This document shows positions 28,622 through 64,000 of a stretch of DNA of 64,000 bases, piece by piece (the first letter of the stretch is position 1; the number at the start of each line of letters is the position of its first letter). Where the stretch lies: the NCBI RefSeq assembly GCF_964355755.1, contig NC_092675.1, positions 6,544,312 to 6,608,311 of the forward strand, read 5' to 3'. The translations under genes and the position numbers were made by a program. The notes below the pieces were generated by a model that was not told the DNA's origin, did not search any database, and saw only the letters and a program-made list of their open reading frames with translations. This DNA is from Antedon mediterranea. Taxonomy: Eukaryota; Echinodermata; Crinoidea; Comatulida; Antedonidae.

Positions 28622-28988
28622 TAGAGGCAAATGATCCCATTAATAGGAATAAACGACTCATTTTAACTTCACTTCAATAGTAAATAATAAATGGTTATTT
28701 TACTCATGGAAATTACTTCTCCATGTTTTACTGGAAAAGAGTTCTCCTAACATCATCAAATAAATCAAAACATTTTTACATAATATACAATTTATGTATT
28801 TCAAATACATTACAATATTATAAATTTTGATTTACTTATAAAATAATATAAAGGCCTACCCAAACAGACTAGGCTAAATAGATGTGAACAACATAGTTTA
28901 ATAACCATTTGAATGCATCGTGGCTGGTGTGCAGTATCAAAGCGAGTATATATGATCTTAGTAAAGGAGAAATTGACCATGAACACAC

Positions 28989-29138
28989 AAAGCTCTGTCT
29001 ATACTATCAAACTAGTGTGATGTGCCTAAATATGGTAGTGGTATACCCAAATATGGTAGTGGTATGACATTATCATGTCCATATATGGGCACATCACATG
29101 TTTATGTCACACAGAGTTTGATAGTGTAGACAGAGCTT
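28989..29138. mobile_element. Common-family MITE, copy 9
   Basis: Both ends present, two AATATGGTAGTGGTAT boxes and TCCATATATGGGCACATCAC. Confidence 0.9.
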
Positions 29139-30470
29139 AAGAATTGTTGATAGGAATCAAAGGTAAGTAACGCAGTACTGAAAAATAATGCCAAAAATGT
29201 AGAGGGTGATATTATATACCAGAGTAAACAGTGTTCAAAATCAAGAAGTATTTAAATTATTTCTCATTTCATTGAATTTATAAAATATTTGTTTGCAATT
29301 TCAGACTATACTCAAGTTATCGGTGAATATTAAATTTAAGATACAACAGAAAATAGATTCATATCGCATTTTGTGAAAAACGTTGTAACACCATATTCTA
29401 AATTTTAAAAGTTGTACAGTACATCAATATAAATATAATTTTACTTAAAATGTCTGATCTGGTATATAATACTGTATATATATTCTTTTTCTATATAATT
29501 TTTGTTTAAATTTAACAAATTGTATTACTGTACTGATTAACAATATTATGCTGTAAATTATATTTACTGTAAAATTATTATTATACGTCAACTAAAATTA
29601 CAGACATTTCATATGCAACAGAAGCCCTTTCATTACAATGTATTGAAAGAAAATGTGGAAACTCGTTAATAATTGTAACCCCTCCTCCACAAATTCTGGC
29701 GACGCCCATGACCATAATAGTCCTTTATACTACTCACTGTAGCTCACTGTAGGTGTTTGTGAGTGACCAGTCAAATACTCCTAATGAGGTCACATTATTA
29801 GGGGAACAAACTTTAGATTAATACACACATTTCCGTCAAAATATTTTCAAAATCAATTTCACTTTAAGAATGTTTATGGATTAAGAGAGAATACAAAATA
29901 GGATTGAAGCATTTTGTTTGCTTATCAAGCAATTCAATATATTTCACTGTCAATAATATTTTTTTCCCTTAGAAATATATAGCAAATTAATAGAATAGGT
30001 GTATAACATGGATTTAAATGGAAGGTAACTCTACATGAATATTCAAAAGGCTATGCAATAAATTGTACATATTTTTCTATTGACCTTGAAGATTTATAGG
30101 TCCATGAAAAATAATATTGTATAATTGCACAGCTCATGAATATTCATATTTGCGCTATAAACCATATAATTTCTTCGTTAAAAAAGATTGCACACAAGCA
30201 CTCAAAACTATCAACTAATAACAAAACAAAAAAAACAGTGAAAGAGAGACACAAGCAATAGAAAAGAATTTTCATGTTTCTTTTAACAAAAATTAAAATA
30301 AACTACAATAACAATATATTATATAGGTGTCATTTAAATTTACAATTCAGAATTAACTCAATATAATTCAAATTAAATTCAAGAAACTGTCTGCGACAAT
30401 CTTGAAATATTCGGGATGATTAGCATCGCTGAAACTATGTAGTACAATCCATCGATACACACTGGTTTAA

Positions 30471-30614
30471 GGGTCTTTCACACCTGTTCCGGCACGACGA
30501 CGGCAAATCCAATCGAACGGCTATGCGCATATTGATTGGTGCATATCCACGGAGAGCATCGTGAAAGCTAAACATTGGCGACCGGAACCATGCTGGAACT
30601 AGTGTGAAAGGCCC
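30471..30614. mobile_element. Short TIR element, 144 bp
   Basis: GGGTCTTTCACACCTGTTCC left; inverse GGGCCTTTCACACTAGTTCC right. Confidence 0.75.
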
Positions 30615-33377
30615 ATAACTAGGTTAATCCATAGATTAGAATTATAGTAGCTATCTTTACTGTTTAGCATTGCTTGAACCCATTCACACCAGGAGTTAAT
30701 TATTAGAGGAAAACCAACATAGTTTCAGTTGGATTTTAAAATCAATTACATAATATTCTATCAATTTTATTCATACAAAAAAAAACAAAAACTGAATCAT
30801 AATTTTATATAAATACTGAAAGGGGTACAAAATTAATCTTTTCCTTACTCACTGTGAGCATTTCAATAATTCATAGATTAGTGCTGGTGTCCAATAGCCT
30901 AATCCTATCAAATGCATTTGATCTAATAACTACTATATTGCCATTTAAAAAGTACACTCAGAAATCGTAATTTCTAAATGTCATTTACCCCGTCACTGCA
31001 TCAAATGGTGTTTATAATTTAATACTGTACTGAAAAGTACTAAAATTATATCACAATTATTGGATAATGCAATTGTGAGAGATTTTTTAACATTACAATT
31101 TACATGTTGTAGAGTAATAAACATTGTTTTTTAATCTCTTACATACCAAGTAACCATGTTTAAGTATCTATGTATATGTATTTTTGTTATATTGTCTTAC
31201 ATTGCTTAATCCATTTCATTAATCCAAAAGAAACAATAATCCTGAAGATTAAACGGATTAGTACTGTAAATATAAAAAGGAATTTTGACATTAAACAGTC
31301 TTAAAACTTGACATACCCTGTATGTTGTATTAAGACTATTTAATATGGACAACTGGGAAAATCAATTTGAACGTTGGTAAAAGCAGTAGGATCAAACCAT
31401 TTACTGTATAAGGTATTTAGCATAATTATATTTCACAAAATTGATTGATTAATTAGTAACTATATTGTTTTTATTACTAAATGAACCACCATTGTGCAGT
31501 TATATATTAAACTAAACTAAGGAGTCAAAGTACACAAATCTATCTCTCAGAAGACAGTTATAGACTGAACTCTCACATCAAAAAGGTATTTAAAAGTGGA
31601 AACAAATTATCACTCTGTAATTTGACAAAAAATATCATATACAAAATAAAAAAAAAAGTATACCCGAATTCTACATTAACCAAACGGTAGTGTAAACACC
31701 ACATTTGGTATCTATTTTTAACAGACCTCATACCACATATAAATGCTTATTGAAAAGACTAATATACGATAAAAGAAAATCTTATATAGCATACAGGCTA
31801 CATTTGCAATCACTTGTTTTCCATCCAACCAACATTTAAAATTAGCAACATGAACAATTTATATCTATATTAATAATAGCAATAAGAATAATCACACCCA
31901 GTATTAATATCAGCAAGTCAGTAGAAAAAGTCATACATTGATTCTTTTTATTTAATATAATTTAACGATTTACTAGCGACATCAGTGGACCTTTCTGTAA
32001 ACACAGTTTTCCACATATGATCTCACACAGTACATTTCATTTGTTCTTTACTATCCACAAGCCTAATATAGTATATTATATAATTTATCTACAAAAAAAG
32101 ACAATCCTAATTTCTTACTATCGTTCCTAGCCTATCAGAAACTATCTCTGAAGAAGTTCCAGCCAATCACTGAATTACATTCAATAACATTCTAGCCAAT
32201 ATGAAAAAAGTAGTTGTACAATACAATACAATAAGGTTGTAATGAACATTCAATAATCCTCAATTATTTAATCTATTCAAAGTGTTTGACTTAAATAAAT
32301 TATTTTCGATTCTCAAATGAGGTAAATCCTGCTGTTGGCATAGGCAAACCTATGAACGAACAATATACATTCTAAATACAGGGCATTTTAGGCTATTAAA
32401 CACCTATAGGACTCAACCAAGTGTCGTCTTATAGGAGTGTCCCCTGTATAGGGGTTGCCCTTGTTTGGTTTATGGGAATGTGTCCTCTAAATAGGTATTT
32501 CAAAAGTTCCAAGTAAAATTCAGGACCTCGCAAGAGAATTGTTCAAGACAATTTTTTGTACATTATGGAACAGATTCTTCTGCAATATTTTGGCACAAAA
32601 GCCATAAAGTTCGTCATGCTTTAGTTGTTGCCCTTTCAGGTGTACATTCTTGGGCTTCAATTAGAAACATTGAGGGCGCACATCTTTACCCAATCTACTT
32701 ATTTTGATAAACAATCAATTAATCAATCAATATAATAACTTAATCATTCATTAGTGGTACCTCAGGATTTACCTCACATAAAGATCTATAAATCATCAGT
32801 AGCCAATTTTATAACTGAGAAATTTGATTTCCAGCAATCCTGTTGCAACCAGCATGAACAATTGAGTATAGTAATGAATTTGAAAAATTATACTTTCAAT
32901 ATACACTCACAACAGTGCCTTCTTGCCATACATCATCCTACCTGACAAATGTTAATATTAGGAGGGTTTACAAAACTAGTTGTAATATCGGTTTTATACC
33001 AACAAGGGAAAAAGAATGCATAGTCGTAAGCCCGAAACCTGCGGGCTTTAGTCATTCTAGTTGTAAAATAAAAAGTGTAAATTAATTGCATCTAAAGTAA
33101 TAGGATGGGACAGGACAACAGCGGGCAGTTTTCTATAGCAACAGTTCATTTTTTAATCATCTCATAGCATGTCATTTGCTTCAGCACCCTTTTTACCTTC
33201 TGCATTTGGAGTATTTACCTCCAAATACTGACCATGTATAAACAGGGGTAGGATGCCCTTGAGATGTTAAACTTGTTGCCAATGAAATGTTGTTTGGCAT
33301 ATATCGGGTTGCCCTGATGCGTGCCTACCGTTCATCTGTCCATGCCTTTGAAGATAACACAAGCCATAACAAACAGT

Positions 33378-58117
<24,740 letters not shown>

Positions 58118-58137
58118 CTGGAAAAAAACAAACAAAA

Positions 58138-58366
58138 ATAAATAAATGACAATTTATAAAATTGAATAAAAGCATATATTCGGTGGCTCTGAGAAGCGCT
58201 GTTTGGTTTGGAAAATTGATATTTAACTTCTTTGCTCCCTTCTTTGGTGACTTTGATGATAAATAAATAAATAAATGACAATTGAATTTAAAATTAAAAG
58301 ATCTCTTTAGGATATTCTGAAAAGAGCTGCTTGCTTCTCCCTTCTTTGGTGACTTTGATGCCTTCT
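58138..58366. repeat. Tandem duplication of about 110-125 bp beside a calcineurin exon
   Basis: AATAAATAAATGACAATT and CTCCCTTCTTTGGTGACTTT each occur twice in the same order (58138/58262 and 58231/58338). The first copy begins about 20 bp from the acceptor of the 58040-58117 exon. Confidence 0.78.
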
Positions 58367-59785
58367 TTATAGCTATTTAGGATTCATAATCCTTGTAGGA
58401 GATCTACCCTTCTCATGTTAAGATGATGACTTCAATAGAAATAAAATCGTTTCATGTTTTATGTGTGGAATAAAAAAGAATACATTCATTCAGTGAACAA
58501 ATGCATTTTAAAAATCAATAATTCTGAAATTATAATTTATAGCATTTTTTACCTAATGTATTCATAATCAATTCATACAATATTTACTTACAATTGTTTA
58601 GTTTTTATAGTACAAATTAATTATAGTACAAATTAATTAATTATATTGCTTTAATGTACCTCATTAACGCAAAATTTATAAAGATTTTAAAAAACACAGA
58701 ACATATAAAATGAGCAATAAAATAAAAACAATATCTATAAATATTTCCATACAGTAGTATAATAATTCATAATGTATGACAGTTTTAGACACTAAATTTG
58801 CATAATGTACACTAAAGAATATTATATTGCACTCTAGAGATAAAAGTATTCCATAGAATTCATAAGATTGGACAGACCTGTTTATGTTTGAAGAATATGT
58901 TTATTTTATAGTAGTGCATTACTACTACTGTAATTAATGTATGCTGTTTTTATTTCATGAACTATTTCTAAATAAATGTTGTTGATACTACAGTATATAT
59001 CCAGTGTAGAAATACACATAGTATTTGATTGTTGATAATTATGTTTTCTTTATTGTTCTAATATTAAAATAGTTTTGTTGATAGAAGGATGACCTTTCAT
59101 TAATAATATAACAAAAATGACACAATTAACACGATGATTGTTAAAATTAATTAAAAAAACACAGTACAAAAGTGTCTGCGACACACAAGGATGACCTTTC
59201 ATTTTACATCATAAAATTATGACAAAATAGCATTTTAACAAGATATAATTGTGGAACTGAATTCACAAGATCACACGGATAATAAATAGTATCGACGAGC
59301 TACTAATGATGAAATCTTGTTTCTAGCATAACTGAAATACTATGTTAGATGTTCTTAAAATTGTCAGAGCTACCAGACTAATATAATCAGAAAGATAAAC
59401 AACATTTGACCTGGTAGTGTTAAGCTGTCAATGTTAATATAGTTAGATGAAAACTTATGCAGATAATTCACTCGGCTTGCCTTGCAATATCATGGCCTCA
59501 TGTATGTACTTTATTTAGTAATACACATTCTTGGGCTGGTGTCAATAAGTCATATAATAACATTATATATAATAAACCATATTAAGCTATCACAGGGTAC
59601 TTATGTTTATGTTGATAGTTTGAGTTGAAAGCCCATAAAATAAACTGTCATCACCTTTTCTGGATAATGTTGGGTGGGGTCAACAAGTTCTAACAACCAT
59701 AATCTTTACCTTTCCCCCAAAATAATGTTGATACCTCAAATCACTCATTATATAACCTGCATGCATGTACCTGATGTGAATGAAG

Positions 59786-60045
59786 TCCCTTTCACACAGA
59801 GCCGTAAGACGGTAATATTGTGGTAATTCGTGAACGTCGGCCTATGTGTGAAAGGGGTAAAACCCCTTAATGAAGTGCGACCTTTATGAAGACAGTAATC
59901 TTTAAATATTGCGCCTTTTTTACTGTGGACTTTCACACAGAAAACCAAAAAATGACCGTAATAGTGTCTGTGTGAATGGGTCTAGACCGGCAATAATACC
60001 CGCTTGCTTACTGGGATATTGCCGCAATTCTTTGTGAAAAGGGCT
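59786..60045. mobile_element. TIR element, about 260 bp, possibly compound
   Basis: CCCTTTCACACAGAG left, inverse CCCTTTTCACAAAGA right. Further inner copies of the terminus (59843-59856, 59930-59940) suggest a nested or rearranged element. Confidence 0.6.
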
Positions 60046-62739
60046 TGAGAGATTGGTTTCCATATTCAAGGCCTACTGTACAGTGATCAAACTTACATAA
60101 CAAGTCTGTAGCTTTTGACTACATGCAAAAATCATGGCAAGACCGCCCACTCACTTTTTGTTTATGAATAAATAAAATTATGATATTCAATTAATGAAAA
60201 ATCATAGTAATATATAATATTGTGTGGTTGGGTTTAAACAAGATAAAGGTCCTGTTATTCATTCTGAACATAGGAGAATAAAGTTGTTAGAAGTCTATCG
60301 TACTAAGCTTTGAAATTAGTATGATAGGCACTTCTTTTCTACGCCCCATTATTTTTCAACCAGTAACCATTTATGTCAGACCTTTGTGGTATTTTATCTT
60401 CTTATCTTTCTAAAGTTGTTTTAGTTCTTATATCAATTTCTTTTTATTGGTTTTATACATATATGTACTGCGCCTATGAGCAATCATTAATTGGATATAT
60501 GGAGCATTATAAATGCTTTTATTATTTCATGAGTTGAACCCATGTCTTTCTACACATCAGTATGTTTCCACAACCACTCGGCTCCCGCCAACTGCTTTAG
60601 ACTTTAGTTAGTAATGTAGAGCAGAATACAATTTTGAAAATACTTCTGATGGTATTGATATTTCATTTCATTCAGTTCATATTTCATTATCTAATCTTTC
60701 TATTGAAAATATATCCGATTTCCTTTCAGATTTGTTCCTTTTTGGAAAATTATCAAATTTACAATAAAATACTGTACATGCAATAAATCCTTTAATATCC
60801 TATCATCAGATAATATATCAAATTTGCTGTTCTATTGAAACTATCAGCGTTTTAACATGTGTTCAAATAAATATATTGAATTTTGTAACTTTAGTATTTT
60901 TTTTTTGAGCACAGGATGTAGAAATCGGTTCACATACAATTTTTTATAATTTTATTAGTATTATTAGTATAATTTTCTGTCAAGAAAGTGGGCCCAAACT
61001 TTGCCAAGTAAAACATTTAGACTATACAATCACCCCTGATTATGATTATGTCATAGAAATGTGTTAATGTCATATTATGTTGTCAACAAAAAAAAAAACT
61101 GAAAATGCAATTAGAATGTGTGGTTGCACAAAAGGAAAAAATAACTAGTTTTTGTGACTATTTTCTAATAAATACAATTAGGTTTACCATCAAGAATTTT
61201 CTAATAAAATAATTATGCAATCAAAACTTAAGTGCTAGCTTCTTTGCACTCATGTTTTGTCCTAGCCTAATAATTAAGCTTTACAGTACATTAAGCTATT
61301 GGGCAAGTAGGCCTACATGTTTTGGTTTATTAGCAATTTTGATCTAGAGACCAAGGCTCAATGTCCGCTAAAAACTTTTTCTCAAATGTAATCTTTAATT
61401 AAAGGATTGTCAAAATGATTCTACTGTACTGCAGTAATTGTATTTTTATCTGCATTAATCCATAATTTTATTTTTTTTTAGTAGAGGTTTATGTAAGGTT
61501 TATGGTGATTAAACAACAATACTTGCTACACTTTATAATTGCAAACAGGTTAAAGAGTAACAACAAAATGTACTGAAGTAAAGTTCTACAGTAGAATAAT
61601 TTTGACTGACAAAAACATATTTACTATAATCTTTTAAATCTTTTGGATTTCTTTTGCGTGTATTCAACTTTGTGGGACTGTAGCTTGAGCATGGAAGCTG
61701 TTATTTTATTTAATGTATAGATTAAAGCAGGTACTAAAACGTGTCATGATTCTATAAACACGTTATTATAGTGTGTGGGAGGAGCGTTCATTAATGCCTG
61801 GCTAGCTAATCCAATTAATTTATGTTTAACATCTGGGACAGCCTCATGACCCTGTGTCCAACCAGGTGCTTAAATGTATCTATATGAATATCATCATATC
61901 GTACCTAGGATCAGTTTTTATATAAAATATATCAAGCATTTTAGGATAGGAAATTATGCTTTAAATGAATCATAGTTTGAGCTTAAAATGAACAGGTTTA
62001 AAAAAAAAAGAATTATGGCACATCTAGACAACTGCATCTGTGTGTGCCGAAAAATTCAAGAAATTTAAATAAAATTTTTGGACCAATTTCACACTGAATT
62101 GACAATAGTCTACCTATAAAACAAGTTGTAACCAATTTAAACATGGGAAGGCGAATTTATAAAATCTCCCTACACCACAATCCCTCCCCACCACACAGCA
62201 TACAGTAACAGAGCAGTTTGTTATTGTAATGTGAGGTTTTAGTACTATACTATGTACCAGTGTACAAGAGTAGTTTGACTTGTTAAAATGTTAGTGTTAG
62301 TGTTATACCATGGATGCTCAAAACCAGAGTGGAGTTATACTAACATTACTATGACAAAAATAAAGTTAGTAAATAATGTAATATAATATAAATGTTATGC
62401 AATATTAACTTATATAAAAATTGATCAAATGCAAAACTACAGTAAGTAACTGACAGAAGACATTAAAAAGCAATCATAATTATTCTGATATTAGATGCTA
62501 CATCAAAGTTGAATGTCTACTGCACTCAGATAAATCGTATGCGAGAGTGATGACAGCAAAATACAGCCATGTTAAACAAGTTGTGACCTTTCAAAAATTA
62601 ACTTAATTGCAATTAAGATTCAATGAATGACAAAGAGACGCAGCAAGAGAGAATGCCATTTGGAAACCATTTGATGAATTTGTTGTTTGGTTTTCATCAC
62701 TGATTACACAAAAGTGTAAACTATCTTACAAGCCAAAAC

Positions 62740-63003
62740 TATCTCACAGTACAATCATCATGCAATGTTTTTTTGTGAAATGATGATTTATTATATATGT
62801 CTGAAAGGTGTTAACATTTGCCTTCAACAATTTATCATGGGAATCCTTTTCGGACTAATGCCCCCCCCCCCTCTCCCTTTTTTGGTATTGAAATAGCCAT
62901 CTTACAGTACAATCATCATGCAATGTTTTTTGTAGTGAAACAATGATTTATTTTTTATGTCTCAGGAAAGGTGTTAACATTTGCCTTCAACAATTAATCA
63001 CCG
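62740..63003. repeat. Two direct copies of a block of about 110 bp
   Basis: ACAGTACAATCATCATGCAA, TGATGATTTATT-type and GGTGTTAACATTTGCCTTCA words occur at about 62748-62840 and again at about 62905-63000. A short C-tract lies between. Confidence 0.85.
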
Positions 63004-63486
63004 GGGTTATTTTCTGAATTATGCTCCATTTCTGGTCCCCAAATAGCTGGTGTGATCCGTGTGTGGTCGTGGTTAAAAACTTAACAACCGTTTATTTTGT
63101 GTTAAGCAAGATAACCAGTTAAACGTGTAATTGATTTGAAAGATTATTTTTTACTAAACTTATATTCATAATTATGCAATAACAAAAAAACCTGTCTCAT
63201 TATGCAACTGAATTGGTGTGGTGATGTTAATAAACTGCAGTAGGTCTGATAAATGTGTACATTAAACAAGAATGATTAACCTGAAGATAAAAGACTACAA
63301 CTACACTTGATTGATATTATCTGTAAAACCATATTTGCTGATATTTTAAAAGATATTTTCAGTAAAAAAAGTATTTTATGACCTTTACTTCATCTAATTA
63401 ATTTATTATTTAAAAATTATTGTCACAGTCAATGGTACTGCATTCATCATGCTAAAAACATTGTGTGAAACAAAGACCAATGTTTA

Positions 63487-63631
63487 AAGCTCTGTCTACA
63501 CTATCAAACTTTATGTGACAAAACTATGTGATGTGCCCATATATGGATATGATGATGTCATATCACTACCATATTTGGGCACATCACACTTTTTTGATAG
63601 TGAAACTAGTCTGATAATGTAGACAGAGCTT
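63487..63631. mobile_element. Common-family MITE, copy 14
   Basis: Both ends present, with a small insertion (GATAGTGAAACTAGT) near the right end. Confidence 0.9.
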
Positions 63632-64000
63632 AAAACTACAGCCTCTATATGTAAAGGATGTCCCTATTACTGTGTAAGAGGACACTTTGCTGGGTTCTGA
63701 ACATGTATCATTAATAGAGGTTCTTGTGTAATTAATATTCATATGCCAATCCTATACAATATTTATTTTTTGGTAAAGTATTTTGACTGTAAATATTCCA
63801 TTCACTAAAGATTATGTTTAGTTTTGGCATAACATAAAAAAAAAATTTTATGGATAAGTTTGGCGACATTAAATTTGCATACCAGTGCTATATTTATTAT
63901 TATATAACTTTGTTTATAGTAGTAGCCTTTGCTTCAGACGTCTATTACATGCATTAATAAATTAGCAAAGCAGAACAACTTAAATACTTGACATAATTTA

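Larger units (their letters stand above)
28626..33377. other. Gene-free stretch downstream of calcineurin A
   Basis: No coding exon is visible over 4.7 kb. It holds one common-family MITE (28989-29138) and a TIR element (30471-30614), and is otherwise AT-rich. Part may be a long calcineurin 3' UTR; the polyadenylation site cannot be placed. Confidence 0.5.
58367..64000. other. Calcineurin A intron running off the right edge
   Basis: I looked for the preceding calcineurin exon (family words around VRGCSYFYS and DLLWSDP) on the minus strand and did not see it. Only the repeats listed separately stand out. Confidence 0.6.

Noticed and set aside
33025-33050. AAGCCCG...CGGGCTT hairpin as a histone-type 3' stem-loop
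   Set aside because: Loop and stem do not match the histone consensus and no histone gene is nearby.
58118-64000. Search for the preceding calcineurin A exon
   Set aside because: No match to the conserved phosphatase-core words; presumably beyond the right edge.

Overview
This window is animal nuclear DNA: AT-rich, with spliced genes (GT-AG introns in consistent phase), long introns and many short inverted-repeat transposons, tRNA-derived SINEs and a 5S-rRNA-derived sequence. The repeats and protein similarity suggest a marine invertebrate deuterostome, most likely an echinoderm. That assignment is inference; no species-diagnostic gene is present.

Four host genes were reconstructed exon by exon by matching splice sites, codon phase and remembered family sequence. 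(1) NDC1, the six-span transmembrane nucleoporin, lies on the minus strand (12361 down to 413 and past the left edge): 12 coding exons, 526 codons. (2) REXO2, the small 3'-5' oligoribonuclease, lies on the plus strand (12696/12750-16162): 3 exons. It is head-to-head with NDC1 across about 335 bp, a probable shared promoter. (3) SKP2, an F-box/LRR substrate receptor of SCF ubiquitin ligase, lies on the minus strand (27686-19517): 8 exons, 446 aa. It is tail-to-tail with REXO2. (4) The 3' half of calcineurin A (PPP3C) lies on the minus strand (58117-33378): 7 shared exons, including a 21-nt microexon, followed by two tandem alternative last exons. The first exons of calcineurin lie to the right of the window.

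The rest is mostly mobile DNA. NDC1 intron 1 holds a 3.77-kb MULE-like transposon (8460-12226) with exact 9-bp target duplications and a decayed zinc-finger/FLYWCH gene. REXO2 intron 1 holds a related 1.70-kb element (13036-14732), also with 9-bp duplications, so the two flank the NDC1/REXO2 promoter. Two hAT-like elements with 6-bp duplications are at 22263-23744 and 48637-49796; the first splits a chimeric 5S-rRNA/tRNA SINE. A Harbinger-like element with TAA duplications is at 47614-48459. Smaller families include 14 copies of one roughly 110-170 bp palindromic MITE spread across the window, pogo-like copies in NDC1 and SKP2 introns, a TTAA-flanked pair, and several singletons.

The most interesting biology is (a) duplicated, mutually exclusive-looking terminal exons of calcineurin A, each carrying a complete autoinhibitory motif, plus an upstream in-frame microexon; (b) the pair of MULE-like elements with doubled CGGCCGC-type termini; and (c) the 5S-tRNA chimeric SINE interrupted by a hAT element. 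No prokaryotic system, CRISPR array, operon or virus was seen.
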